In this document: positions 18,712-27,488 of the stretch, piece by piece
How positions within the stretch are numbered: position 1 is the stretch's first letter
How the letters are laid out: the number at the start of each line of letters is the position of its first letter
From: Dyella sp. 2HG41-7
Lineage (GTDB): Bacteria; Pseudomonadota; Gammaproteobacteria; Xanthomonadales; Rhodanobacteraceae
NCBI RefSeq assembly: GCF_021390675.1
Contig: NZ_JAJEJV010000004.1
Coordinates: 2,790,001 to 2,854,000 of the forward strand
Direction: 5' to 3'
DNA: 64,000 nucleotides
Program-made: the position numbers and the translations under genes
The notes under the pieces: model-generated
The model's input: the letters and a program-made list of their open reading frames with translations, nothing else
Databases searched by the model: none
What the model was told of the DNA's origin: nothing

Positions 18712-18746
18712 CAAAAAAGGCCGGATTTTTCATCCGGCCTTTTTTG
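18712..18746 (+). terminator. rne terminator
   Basis: AAAAAAGGCCGGAT - TTTTC - ATCCGGCCTTTTTT, a perfect stem with a T-run, 19 bp after the rne stop. The reverse-strand T-run could also serve the converging response-regulator gene. Confidence 0.9.
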
Positions 18747-18770
18747 CTTTATGCGATGGGGAAATTCTCT

Positions 18771-19421
18771 TCAGTTCCCGACCTGATTGTTGTGCGTATC
18801 CAGCAAGCCATGCACCGTCATAAGGTGCGCAAGGCTGATGACGTGATCCACCTGCAGCTTTTCCATCAGACGTTGCTTGTAGGTGGACACCGTCTTGGGA
18901 CTCAGATTGAGCTGCTCGCCAATCGCGGTGAGGGCCTTGCCGCGCACCAGCATCATCGCCACTTCCAGCTCGCGGCTGGACAGCTGATCGAACGGCGACC
19001 CCTCTCCATCGAGCGTAGCCAACGCCAGTTGCTGCGCAACGGCCGGAGCCAGATAGCGTCGTCCGGCCGCCACCTGGCGCACGGCGTTGAGCAATTCCTC
19101 GGCCGCGCAGCTTTTGGTCAGATAACCGTGCGCGCCGGCATCCAGCAAGCGTTTCGGAAAGCGCGCATCGTCCACCACCGTCACCACAATAACGTGGGTC
19201 GGCACGTTCGACCGTGCGACGCGCTCGGTGAGCTCGATGCCGCTCATGCCCGGCATATGTACGTCTACCAGCGCGATATGCGGTTTGGTAGCCCGAATCA
19301 GACGCAGTCCCTCCTCGGCCGTGCCCGCTTCGCCGCAGATGCGAATGTCCGGCTGCGACAGGATCATTCTGAAGCCGGTTCTGACAAGCTCGTGGTCATC
19401 CACGAGTACAACATCGATCAT
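18771..19421 (-). CDS. LuxR-type response regulator, GacA/UvrY-like
   Basis: A 216-residue two-component response regulator. The receiver domain starts MIDVVLVDDHELVRTGFRM, with phospho-acceptor Asp in HIALVDVHMPGMSG (about residue 54) and Lys in YLTKSCAAEE. The C-terminal LuxR HTH has LSSRELEVAMMLVRGK and IGEQLNLSPKTVSTYKQRLMEKL. The wording LVDDHELVRTG and LNLSPKTVSTY is closest to GacA/UvrY, which activates CsrB-type small RNAs, but the cognate sensor is not in the window. The start at 19421 has GGAGGG upstream; longer in-frame starts lack receiver-like sequence. Confidence 0.85.
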   Translation of the reverse strand: MIDVVLVDDHELVRTGFRMILSQPDIRICGEAGTAEEGLRLIRATKPHIALVDVHMPGMSGIELTERVARSNVPTHVIVVTVVDDARFPKRLLDAGAHGYLTKSCAAEELLNAVRQVAAGRRYLAPAVAQQLALATLDGEGSPFDQLSSRELEVAMMLVRGKALTAIGEQLNLSPKTVSTYKQRLMEKLQVDHVISLAHLMTVHGLLDTHNNQVGN

Positions 19422-19667
19422 CGAGCGCCCTCCCTGGTTAGGAACTGTGCTTCCGCAAAGTAGGCGGGTCGCTGACGCATTGCAAGTCCGTAAACCCTCG
19501 TTTGAAAAGGAATTTCCATATTGCTCCAATACCGACATGCTCCGTAGGAAATTGCCTACATACGAGTATTAATTTTGATGTCATCATTGACCTAATAGAA
19601 GTCGCAAGTTACGTACGTCGATCACCCCAGCAAGGCTAGCCCTGTCCTAACCGAATGGAGCGTACCG

Positions 19668-19907
19668 ATGGTGATTTACTCGCTCAGGCAGTCTCTGGAT
19701 GGAGACTGGAGCATCCGCCGAGATACGGCGACGTTGTTTAGCCAGCTTAGGCTTGGCCCTGCGATTCAACTGGCGCGCGAAGCCGCCCGCGATGAGCACA
19801 ACCGCTCGGGCCGGAGCACGTGCGTGGAAATGCCGGGTCCAAGTTCCACCATCCGTCTCGCGCAATATGCGCGTCCCGGGATGCCGATCGAAAGCGCTGT
19901 GGCCTGA
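19668..19907 (+). CDS. Small conserved-looking protein of unknown function
   Basis: 79 residues, soluble, no signal peptide. The visible pattern (MVIYSLRQSLDGDWSIRRD, then LRLGPAIQLAREAARDEH, then TCVEMPGPSSTIRLAQY) reads as two strands, a helix and a final strand, similar in outline to short DUF2188-like proteins. Its ATG has GGAG eight bases upstream. It stands alone in a 580-bp gap before the tRNA-Leu gene. A second small protein of similar outline lies just beyond the tRNA (20428-20712). No function can be assigned. Confidence 0.55.
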   Translation: MVIYSLRQSLDGDWSIRRDTATLFSQLRLGPAIQLAREAARDEHNRSGRSTCVEMPGPSSTIRLAQYARPGMPIESAVA

Positions 19908-20002
19908 TATCGATTCGACAAAAGCGGACACTCCGCTCCGCTACCGCTAAGGCGCATGTTACGATCCCGCGCCTGCAGCCGGTCATTCGGCAGCTACATC
20001 CA

Positions 20003-20089
20003 GCCCGGATGGCGAAACAGGTAGACGCAAGAGACTTAAAATCTCTCGACCGCAAGGTTGTGCCGGTTCGATTCCGGCTCCGGGCACCA
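20003..20089 (+). tRNA. tRNA-Leu (anticodon UAA)
   Basis: 87 nt including the encoded CCA. The acceptor stem GCCCGGA pairs with TCCGGGC (20079-20085). The anticodon arm GAGAC-TTAAAA-TCTC reads UAA. A long class II variable arm (CGACCGCAAGGTTG) and the T arm GCCGG-TTCGATT-CCGGC are present. It decodes UUA. Confidence 0.97.
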
Positions 20090-20099
20090 AATCACCAAG

Positions 20100-20126
20100 C
20101 CAATGCCCGACAGGCGTTGGTTTTTT
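20100..20126 (+). terminator. tRNA-Leu terminator
   Basis: CCAATGCC - CGACA - GGCGTTGG followed by TTTTTT, 10 bp after the tRNA CCA end. Confidence 0.85.
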
Positions 20127-20427
20127 CGTTTTTGGCGCACGGTAACACCCTGTCTTCTCCCGCAGCGAATGCCCAATGCGCATCGTGAAATACTTCGATG
20201 GCGTCGTTCGCGCCCTCGTGCGAATCCTTTGTTGCATGATCTCGGAGCGCGCATTCGCAATGGTTTGAACGAGCTGTCCGTGACGCAGATGTCGAGGACA
20301 AACTCCCTCGATTTCAAATCCGTGATGGTTTTCGAATTCCTTCAAATAGAGGTGACGCGGGCATCACCCTTTCCCTACGAACGCAACTTCAAAGTTGGTG
20401 ACGACGCCGCACTCTTTTGGTGACGCT
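20127..20427. other. Intergenic stretch without recognisable gene
   Basis: About 300 bp between the tRNA terminator and a small gene. Short open frames exist on both strands but lack ribosome sites and family-like sequence. I see no repeat or promoter that stands out. Confidence 0.4.
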
Positions 20428-20712
20428 GTGCACCACTTCTATCTTCATCAACCAGGGAACAAAGCAAGCGGCTGTGTGCTTGTTTCGGATGGGAAGCCAT
20501 TGCGCTTCCGAAACCGAAAAGACGCGTTGTCGTATGTCATGCGCCGCTGCTACCAAGATGGAGCAACCGAAGGCGAACCGGTCATCAATATCGAAGGCAG
20601 CGACGGCCGATGGCGCGCCTTCGACTGCCGGCTGATGCCCTACAAAGGCGAACTTCTGCCATCCGGGGCTAGCGACGATGCGGTCGCTCCCGATTCAACC
20701 GGTTTCCACTAA
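20428..20712 (+). CDS. Small protein of unknown function
   Basis: 94 residues from a GTG at 20428 (GGTGA five bases upstream); an alternative TTG at 20395 or GTG at 20398 would add 10-11 residues, so the start is unsure. The pattern VHHFYLHQPGNKASGCVLVSDGK, then LRFRNRKDALSYVMRRCYQ, then INIEGSDGRWRAFDCRL suggests strand-strand-helix-strand, resembling the protein at 19668 in outline but not in sequence. The 3' end overlaps the converging ABC gene by 18 bp. Function unknown. Confidence 0.5.
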   Translation: MHHFYLHQPGNKASGCVLVSDGKPLRFRNRKDALSYVMRRCYQDGATEGEPVINIEGSDGRWRAFDCRLMPYKGELLPSGASDDAVAPDSTGFH

Positions 20713-22428
20713 CGCATTGCTGCGTGGCGTTGCATTTCTCTTCGCGATAGCAATCGACGAATCGCCGTTTATCGACAGGCATTGATCGACGATCTCCGCC
20801 ACGCCGGTGCGATGCGATACGACGATCAAGATCGTATTCGGCAAGCGGCGTTTTATCGCCGAAAGCACCGCTATTTCGGCAGCCGAATCGAGCGCGCTGG
20901 TTGCTTCGTCGAGCAAAGCGATAAACGGTTTTCGCAGAATCGTCTGGGCCAGCAAAAGACGTTGCAGCTCGCCGCCCGATAACCGGCTCGACGAGCTGTG
21001 CAAGGCCGTTTCGAGCCCATCTTGCGAGTTCGCCAAACGCCGATCGAGACCGACATCCGTCAACACCGCCCGCAACATATCGTCGGTCGCTTCCGGCGCC
21101 GCCCACAACAAGCATTCGCGCACTGAGCGTTGCCACGGACGAACCTGCTGACTCACGTACGCACCGCATCGAACCCGCTCACGATAGTCGTCGAAGTCGA
21201 GCAATCGCGTGCCGATGCGTGCCTTGAACACGTCCGGTTTCACCATCCCGGCCAGAACATCGATTAGGCTGCTTTTGCCGATACCGGAATCGCCAGACAC
21301 CAGCGTCATCTCGCCCGGAACCAACACCAAGTCCCGCACGTCCAGACCCGTCGCAGGCGGCGTTACTCGCATATGCTCCATACGCAACGGCTCGTGTATG
21401 CGATTCGCATTCACGGAACCCGAATGCGGACGATCCGACGCCAACCGCATATAACGCGCCCACAGATCGAACGCAGGCACCGCTGAGCGCACTTGTTGAA
21501 AGCTTTGCTTTGTCGATACGAGATACGGAAGCAATCGACCCAACAACAGACATACCGCAATGAGCGACGCTTGATCGACACCACGCCAGCGATGCGCCAG
21601 AACAAACAATGCGGCGATGCCCACAGTGGCCAAGAGCTCCAGTAGCAATCGTCCGGACGCAACGATCTCCAATTGCCGCTTATACCCGTAACCCAATCGT
21701 GCGGATATGGCGCCGTAACTGCCCTTTTCCGCCGTTTCCCGCTCGAAGGAGCGAACATGGCGCAAACGTCGCGGAAAATCTTCGCTATGCCAAAACAATC
21801 GCGTCAAATCGGTTACGTATTGGCGACTCACTTCGGACTGCTCGCGACCGTAAGCGCGCGCAACGACGATGCCGAGCACGGCGATCACCGGCGTCGCCAG
21901 CACTAACGGCGGCGAAACCCACAATGCGAAGCCGAGACTGACCATGGACGTGATCGCCGCAATCAGCAACTGCAACGACGCGCTATAGCCTTGAACGATG
22001 ATTTCGACATTGTGAGTAAGTACGTTCGCAATCTCCGCCGACGTGGCGTCCGACAACGATGCCAGCGGTGCATCGATCAACCGCGCGTGAACCATGCCGC
22101 GCAGGTTGATCGCGCAACGACTGACCAAGTCGGCGCCAAGTCGCGCCGCCTTCCATCGACATAGAGCAAAGGCGCATGTCATCAAGACAAATACGGCAAT
22201 TTGTCTCTCTATACTGCTATGCGCGTTGATGAAACCGCTTCCGAATACAAGCACGCGACCCGGCTGCACCAGCGGCACCAGGCATACGGCGGCGAGGCTT
22301 CCCGCAAACGCTCCCGCGACAGAAAGCGCCACATACATCGCGACTCTCGACACATCGCTCGAACTCAGCATTCGTCTTAGCGACTGCAACATCTTCAACG
22401 CGGACATCGGCCGATTCGACATACTCAT
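20695..22428 (-). CDS. ABC exporter, fused membrane and ATPase domains
   Basis: A 577-residue half-transporter. Membrane segments occur at about 30-55 and 70-90, with two pairs near 160-195 and 255-300. The ATPase domain has Walker A SGDSGIGKSS (about 390), signature LSGGELQRLLLA and Walker B FIALLDEATSALD, followed by the switch His in VVSHR. Layout and length match peptide or small-molecule exporters (CydC/lasso-peptide D type). The start ATG overlaps the stop of the kinase-like gene by one base (TGATG), so translation is coupled. The substrate is unknown; context suggests the product of the surrounding radical SAM / kinase genes. Confidence 0.85.
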   Translation of the reverse strand: MSMSNRPMSALKMLQSLRRMLSSSDVSRVAMYVALSVAGAFAGSLAAVCLVPLVQPGRVLVFGSGFINAHSSIERQIAVFVLMTCAFALCRWKAARLGADLVSRCAINLRGMVHARLIDAPLASLSDATSAEIANVLTHNVEIIVQGYSASLQLLIAAITSMVSLGFALWVSPPLVLATPVIAVLGIVVARAYGREQSEVSRQYVTDLTRLFWHSEDFPRRLRHVRSFERETAEKGSYGAISARLGYGYKRQLEIVASGRLLLELLATVGIAALFVLAHRWRGVDQASLIAVCLLLGRLLPYLVSTKQSFQQVRSAVPAFDLWARYMRLASDRPHSGSVNANRIHEPLRMEHMRVTPPATGLDVRDLVLVPGEMTLVSGDSGIGKSSLIDVLAGMVKPDVFKARIGTRLLDFDDYRERVRCGAYVSQQVRPWQRSVRECLLWAAPEATDDMLRAVLTDVGLDRRLANSQDGLETALHSSSSRLSGGELQRLLLAQTILRKPFIALLDEATSALDSAAEIAVLSAIKRRLPNTILIVVSHRTGVAEIVDQCLSINGDSSIAIAKRNATPRSNALVETG

Positions 22429-23480
22429 CAGCTCGCTACCGATTGTTCGAGGGGTATTCGGCCAACATCGCAAAGAACCTCACGCAACGCCTCAACTGAT
22501 TCGTTCGGATGACGTCCTCGACAAAGCTCGTAAATCCCCTTCTTTTCGATTCGCCTCACAAAACCTTCGAATCCAGGTTGTCCTGCGGCATACGGTTGAT
22601 CGGTGGCAAATCGTGGAAAAACATCGATCGCGGACATGGATGACATCAGCACATTGGGATCGCTCGCCATGCGACTGGACACGAAGACCGCGCCGGCAAT
22701 CTCCATCGACGCATCTGCAAATTGGCGTCGCCTCAGGTCCACCTCAAACTTCTCCACACCGCTTCGACGCCGAATAACCGGCGACCCGCCGATCCAGCGT
22801 CGCGCGTCATCGTCGTCGATCAAAGCAAGCGCGTCGGCCTGCACATGCAAATAATTGCTAACGCCCACTGCAAACCTATGATCGGGTCGAACAAAGACCG
22901 CATCTTCGGCCAGAACATCGAACCCTTGCAGCAGACAATGCAACGCCAGCGTGGACTTCCCCGCTCCGCTCGCACCCAACAGCAGCAAACCACGTCCGCC
23001 CAATCCAATACAGGCGCCGTGCAGCGGAACCAAGCCAAGCCCTCGTGTCGCTAGCGTAAAGACGGCGAATTCGATCAGCTCATACCGCAAGTGATACGCG
23101 TGCGCGAGCATATCGTCCGTCGCCACGATCACGGCGCGATGCTCGCCGGGCACCATCACCACATAATTGGAAGCATCCACGACACCGCACAGCGCGCCAC
23201 CGCCCGATTGCATCTGCACCGGCGGCGGTTCGTTTCCGTAACAAGGCGCCCTGTGCTGCAAGCGAAGCTCGATGCGAAATTCGGGCGATGTATCCGCCCA
23301 CGCATAAGGCGGCAAACCACCGTAGGCCGCCTCGACCAAATCCAGTAAAGCCACGCTAGTGCTTTCGAAGCGGAAGCGCGCACCTAATACCGCCTTCGTC
23401 ATCACATACGGGTAACGCCGGCGCTCGCCAAACGGGTCGGTCGCGACGGCCGAGGCGTCGCGTGGAAAGTTCAAGGCCAT
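22428..23480 (-). CDS. HPr-kinase-like serine kinase
   Basis: 350 residues. The C-terminal part is an HprK-type kinase domain with P-loop GASGAGKST at 169-177, preceded by LGLVPLHGACIGLGGRGLLLL and followed by GFDVLAEDAVFVRP. The N-terminal 140 residues are divergent and lack the classic HprK regulatory domain. Such proteins are not part of sugar-transport control. They occur as tailoring kinases in RiPP (lasso peptide) clusters and near exosortase loci, often with a PF14907 nucleotidyltransferase, which is also present here (25153-26388). It is coupled to the ABC exporter by a 1-base overlap. The start at 23480 has no clear ribosome site. Confidence 0.75.
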   Translation of the reverse strand: MALNFPRDASAVATDPFGERRRYPYVMTKAVLGARFRFESTSVALLDLVEAAYGGLPPYAWADTSPEFRIELRLQHRAPCYGNEPPPVQMQSGGGALCGVVDASNYVVMVPGEHRAVIVATDDMLAHAYHLRYELIEFAVFTLATRGLGLVPLHGACIGLGGRGLLLLGASGAGKSTLALHCLLQGFDVLAEDAVFVRPDHRFAVGVSNYLHVQADALALIDDDDARRWIGGSPVIRRRSGVEKFEVDLRRRQFADASMEIAGAVFVSSRMASDPNVLMSSMSAIDVFPRFATDQPYAAGQPGFEGFVRRIEKKGIYELCRGRHPNESVEALREVLCDVGRIPLEQSVAS

Positions 23481-23681
23481 GGTGTTTGAGCGAGCGCCAT
23501 CTGTGACGGGTGAGTGCTGTCGCCATAACGAAAGGTTGCACGCTCTGCATGAAAACCAGTCGACGCAACCTCGCACGCGCCCCACGGCACTCACCACCAA
23601 ACATAACGCACGCCCGTCGCGTTTTACCCCGAAGCGGCACGGCGATCGCTTACCCCGGTAGCGACTGAGGCTTAATTCCCG
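23481..23681. promoter_or_regulatory. Divergent intergenic region of the kinase and radical SAM genes
   Basis: 201 bp separating two divergently transcribed units, so it should contain promoters for both. An inverted-repeat-like pair, TTTTACCCCG and CTTACCCCGG, occurs near 23620-23658. I looked for a short precursor-peptide gene here and found none with a ribosome site and a leader/core layout. Confidence 0.4.
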
Positions 23682-25196
23682 ATGCTCAACATACAGGTCA
23701 GCCATTCCTATTTTCTGCGGTTCGACCGAAAGCAATGGGAGCGCGGCAAGCCTTATCCCCCGCTCGCCACCATTCAGATCGCCGCGCTGCTCCGAGGGCG
23801 CGGACACGCGGTGTCGCTCTTCGATAGCATGCTTGCCGAAGGTGTCGACGACTACGTGGCGTCGCTGGAGGCAGCACGACCCGACGTCGTCGTGATCTAC
23901 GAAGACAACTTCAATTACCTCACCAAGATGTGCCTCACCCGCATGCGCGAAGCCGCGTGCGAAATGATTGCGCATGCGCGCAAGCGCGGTTGCCGCGTCA
24001 TCGTTGCAGGGTCCGATGCGTCCGATCTTCCCGACGCGTTTCTCAAAGCCGGCGCGCATGCCGTTGTGCTGGGCGAAGGTATCGCAGCGCTGATCGAGCT
24101 AATGCAACGACTGGAAAAAAATCCGACGATCGACACCAACGCATGGACGGCCGACATCCGAGGCGTCGCCACGTTGGAGAACGAACAAACGCAAGTGGTG
24201 CGTATTGGAGTGCAGCCACCCGATCTTCGTTTGGTCGATCCGCCCGCGTGGGATCTGGTCGACATCGAACGCTATCGCGCGATGTGGCAGGAACGGCACG
24301 GCTACTTCAGCCTCAACATGGCCGCGTCCCGCGGCTGTCCGTTTCGCTGCAACTGGTGCGCTAAACCGATCTGGGGCAATCACTACCGACAACGCAGTCC
24401 GCAAGACTTCGCGGCGGAAATGATTTATCTCAAGCGCACTTTCAATCCCGACCATGTCTGGATGGCCGACGACATCTTCGGCTTTCATATCGATTGGGTC
24501 ACCGCGTTCGGCGACGCGCTACAAGCCGAAGACGGATCGATTCCTTTCACCATTCAGACACGCGCCGATCTGATCAGCGAACGCATGGCCGCTGCGTTGA
24601 AGCACGCAGGTTGCAAGGAAGCATGGATCGGTGCGGAAAGCGGCAGTCAGCGCGTACTCAACGCGATGAACAAGGGCACCACCGTCACCAACCTTATCGA
24701 AGCACGCGAACGACTCGGCCGTCACGGCATTCGTGTCGGTTTCTTTATCCAGCTTGGATACCTCGGCGAGCAACTGGACGATCTGCTTGCGACACGCGAT
24801 CTCGTTTCGCGCGCCGTGCCGGACGATATCGGCGTCAGCGTGTCCTACCCGCTGCCCGGCACCAAGTTCTATGAGCAGGTCAAAGCGCAACTCGGCGAGA
24901 AAACGCATTGGCTGGACAGCGACGATCTCTCCATGATGTTTCGAGGCGCATACAACTCCGACTTCTACCGTCATGTGCGCGATCTTCTGCATGCGCAGAC
25001 AACGCTCCAGCAAGCCCGTATACACGAATCGCCCGACGACTACGCGTGCAAGCTCGCGGAACTCGATGCGCGATGGGACGCGCTGATCGCCGATGAACAA
25101 GCACATCGTACGCAAACCGTCCTCGCCTCATCACTCACCACGGCGTCCGATCATGAACGTCCCGCAACCCGTCTCGCCGTCGCTCAAATTCGTTAG
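23682..25196 (+). CDS. B12-binding-type radical SAM protein (first)
   Basis: 504 residues. The N-terminal 140 residues have a Rossmann-like cobalamin-binding layout (PPLATIQIAALLRGRGHAVSLFDS, ARPDVVVIYEDN, CRVIVAGSDASDLP, GAHAVVLGEG). The radical SAM core follows with the cluster-binding Cys219, Cys223 and Cys226 in RGCPFRCNWC, and later AWIGAESGSQRVLNAMNKG. This matches the class B (BchE/methyltransferase-like) family, which catalyses methylations or ring-forming reactions. It is divergent from the kinase/ABC pair and overlaps the nucleotidyltransferase gene, so it belongs to this module. Substrate unknown. Confidence 0.85.
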   Translation: MLNIQVSHSYFLRFDRKQWERGKPYPPLATIQIAALLRGRGHAVSLFDSMLAEGVDDYVASLEAARPDVVVIYEDNFNYLTKMCLTRMREAACEMIAHARKRGCRVIVAGSDASDLPDAFLKAGAHAVVLGEGIAALIELMQRLEKNPTIDTNAWTADIRGVATLENEQTQVVRIGVQPPDLRLVDPPAWDLVDIERYRAMWQERHGYFSLNMAASRGCPFRCNWCAKPIWGNHYRQRSPQDFAAEMIYLKRTFNPDHVWMADDIFGFHIDWVTAFGDALQAEDGSIPFTIQTRADLISERMAAALKHAGCKEAWIGAESGSQRVLNAMNKGTTVTNLIEARERLGRHGIRVGFFIQLGYLGEQLDDLLATRDLVSRAVPDDIGVSVSYPLPGTKFYEQVKAQLGEKTHWLDSDDLSMMFRGAYNSDFYRHVRDLLHAQTTLQQARIHESPDDYACKLAELDARWDALIADEQAHRTQTVLASSLTTASDHERPATRLAVAQIR

Positions 25197-26388
25197 GTCC
25201 GGCCTGCATCGCACGACGGAAGCGCTCGCCGCGGAACTGGCAGCTGCACGTCCCGGCGGCGCCACACCGGATTGGACCGACGTCGAATGGCGATTGGCGA
25301 TGGCCGCCGCGACGGCGCACGGCATCTCGCCACTGCTCTCCAGGTTTTCCACCTGGCAAAACGCGCCGTGGCGGCAGTTTCTAGAAGCGCAACACGAGCA
25401 TGTTGCGTGCCGCTATCAGCGCATCGCATCCATGCTGAAAGACATCGACACGCATGCCCACGCGATGGGGCTCGCCGTCGTTCCCTTGAAAGGTTCCGCG
25501 CTGCACGCCCTGGGGCTCTACGCACCCGGCGATCGCCCGATGGCCGATATCGATCTGCTGGTTCACGAAGACCATATGGATCGCGCGGCAGCCATGTTGA
25601 ACGAGCTTGGCTATCGCGAGTCGTTTGCGCAATGGAAACATCGCACGTTCGCGCCGACGGACTGCCAGCCAAAAGCCGGATTGGGCGAGCATCGCGACAC
25701 TCCCGTCAACATCGAACTCCACGCGCATATCCAGGAGCGACTGCCTATATCGATCGTCGACATCACCGCGAAAATCTATCCGCTGCAACCTCATCCCGGG
25801 ATCAATGCCTACCCATCGACCGGTGCATTGATGAGCCATCTTCTGCTTCATGCCGCCGGAAATATCTGCGCCCGCAGCCTTCGCCTGATGCACTTGAACG
25901 ATATCTCACTGTTGGCAACCCGCATGGCGGCGAGCGATTGGCACGTGTTGTGGGAAGAAGAATCCGACGCCAATCCTTGGTGGGCCTTGCCACCGCTGCG
26001 CCTGGTTGCGCGTTATTACAAGAATGCCGTCCCCGCTGCATTGCTCACACGGCTCGAACACGAATGTCCGCCTGTGTTGAGCAGCGTCTCGCGTCGCCAG
26101 ACGTTGACGCGGGTGTCCTGCTCGGCGCTTTGGTTGCAAGCGTTACCTGGCATCGAATGGTGCCGTACGCTCGGCGAAGTCGGCCGCTACCTCGTTCGCC
26201 GCGTCAGACCCACGGAAGAAGCTGTGAAAGAGCGCGCCGACATGATGCGCACACAGGTCTGGCTGCAAGGACAACACTGGGTTCGCAGCTCGCAGCGGCG
26301 GCGCATTCTCACCTGGTTGACACAGCCCGTGCCGCGCATGGATACGCTTTACGTGGTGCGCGCCGCCCTGGAATCTCCGTCCGTATAG
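25153..26388 (+). CDS. PF14907-like nucleotidyltransferase family protein
   Basis: About 411 residues. The centre carries the nucleotidyltransferase-fold motif: LAVVPLKGSALHALGLYAPGD then RPMADIDLLVHEDHMDRAA, with the metal-binding DxD in ADIDLLV, followed by NIELHAHIQERLPI. This is the pattern of the uncharacterised NTP_transf_5 family. In pseudomycoidin-type lasso peptide clusters such a protein acts with an HprK-like kinase in further tailoring of the peptide. The start is uncertain (25093 or 25153); both overlap the radical SAM gene. The 3' end overlaps the converging glycosyltransferase gene by 40 bp. Confidence 0.75.
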   Translation: MNVPQPVSPSLKFVRSGLHRTTEALAAELAAARPGGATPDWTDVEWRLAMAAATAHGISPLLSRFSTWQNAPWRQFLEAQHEHVACRYQRIASMLKDIDTHAHAMGLAVVPLKGSALHALGLYAPGDRPMADIDLLVHEDHMDRAAAMLNELGYRESFAQWKHRTFAPTDCQPKAGLGEHRDTPVNIELHAHIQERLPISIVDITAKIYPLQPHPGINAYPSTGALMSHLLLHAAGNICARSLRLMHLNDISLLATRMAASDWHVLWEEESDANPWWALPPLRLVARYYKNAVPAALLTRLEHECPPVLSSVSRRQTLTRVSCSALWLQALPGIEWCRTLGEVGRYLVRRVRPTEEAVKERADMMRTQVWLQGQHWVRSSQRRRILTWLTQPVPRMDTLYVVRAALESPSV

Positions 26389-27488
26389 CGTCGCGCAAGG
26401 CATCGGCGATACAGCGCTTCGAACGTGCGCGCGGTGCAGTCGGCATCTTCCAACATTGCTCGACGTTGTGCGCGCTCTGCCAGTTTCAATCGCAATGCTT
26501 CATCCACCAGCACTTGATGGATGGCATTCGCTAACGCCGCCCAATCGCGCACAGGTACGGCCAATGCTGCAGAAGGCGACCACTCGGCGATATGCCCGAC
26601 CTCCGTACCCACCGTTGGCACGCCCACTGCCGCCGCTTCCAGCGTCACCAGCGGACCGGCCTCATGCAAAGACGACATCACGAGCAGATCGGCGGACTCC
26701 AAGAGCGGGCGTAACTCGTGTTGCGTCTTGAAACCGAGAAAACGGACGTGCCTTGCCAATTCGAGCTCGGCGACACGACGATGCACTTCGCCATCCAAGG
26801 TGTCGACGCCTACGATGTCCATATGAAAGGCAACGCCGGTTTTCGCAACCGCCGCCAAAGCTAACAACAACGTCTCCTGATCCTTGACGCGGTTCAAGCT
26901 CGCGATATGAATCAGCCTGGCTTGCGTGTCGCACCGAGCGCGCGGAGACATCGGCGGCCAGCTACGTAGATCCACACCCAACGGCGCACGCACCGCCGCA
27001 ATTCCCAGTGCGTGCAACGCGTCGACCATCGGCGAGCTGGCGGCCGTCACTACGTCTGCGGCACGCAATATCACCGCCTCACGCAAGCGCCCTTTCCAGG
27101 ACCGACGCCCACCGTATCCAATATCGTGCAGCGCAACGAGCTCGCCGCCGGCGACATGCACCAGGCAAGGCAAGCGCAACAATTTCGCCGCTGACACGGC
27201 GACAAAGCTGCACGAGCCGGAGAAAATTGCATGCACGATATCGAACGGCGCAAGCAAATGCTCTCGGCGTATGGCGCGCATCGCACGCAGCCGCGTTCGC
27301 GTGTCGCCAATATTGTGGATAGTCGCGCCAAGCAATTGCCAGCTCGCGGCGCGCTTCTCCTGATGTAACGCAAACACATGAAGCTCGTGCGTGCGCGCCA
27401 GTCGTTCGATCAAGGCGAGAAACGCCGGAATCACGCGATACTCACCGCTTCGATCCACGCCACCCGGCACCACCAGCGCGATCTTCAC
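26349..27488 (-). CDS. Family 4-type (GT-B) glycosyltransferase
   Basis: 379 residues from a GTG at 27488 that overlaps the upstream stop (GTGA). N-terminal VKIALVVPGGVDRSGEYR is followed by an acceptor domain. The donor domain shows HIASLNRVKDQETLLLALA, VRFLGF, then ADLLVMSSLHEAGPLVTLEAAAVGVPTVGTEVGHIAEW, with the E-x7-E-like donor motif of GT4 enzymes. It transfers a sugar from a nucleotide donor to an unknown acceptor. It is the last gene of the coupled leftward block and faces the nucleotidyltransferase gene tail to tail. Confidence 0.8.
   Translation of the reverse strand: MKIALVVPGGVDRSGEYRVIPAFLALIERLARTHELHVFALHQEKRAASWQLLGATIHNIGDTRTRLRAMRAIRREHLLAPFDIVHAIFSGSCSFVAVSAAKLLRLPCLVHVAGGELVALHDIGYGGRRSWKGRLREAVILRAADVVTAASSPMVDALHALGIAAVRAPLGVDLRSWPPMSPRARCDTQARLIHIASLNRVKDQETLLLALAAVAKTGVAFHMDIVGVDTLDGEVHRRVAELELARHVRFLGFKTQHELRPLLESADLLVMSSLHEAGPLVTLEAAAVGVPTVGTEVGHIAEWSPSAALAVPVRDWAALANAIHQVLVDEALRLKLAERAQRRAMLEDADCTARTFEALYRRCLARRYTDGDSRAARTT

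Noticed and set aside
23356-23640. Candidate RiPP precursor in the divergent gap
   Set aside because: The frame extends deep into the kinase gene in another reading frame, has no ribosome site and no leader/core layout.
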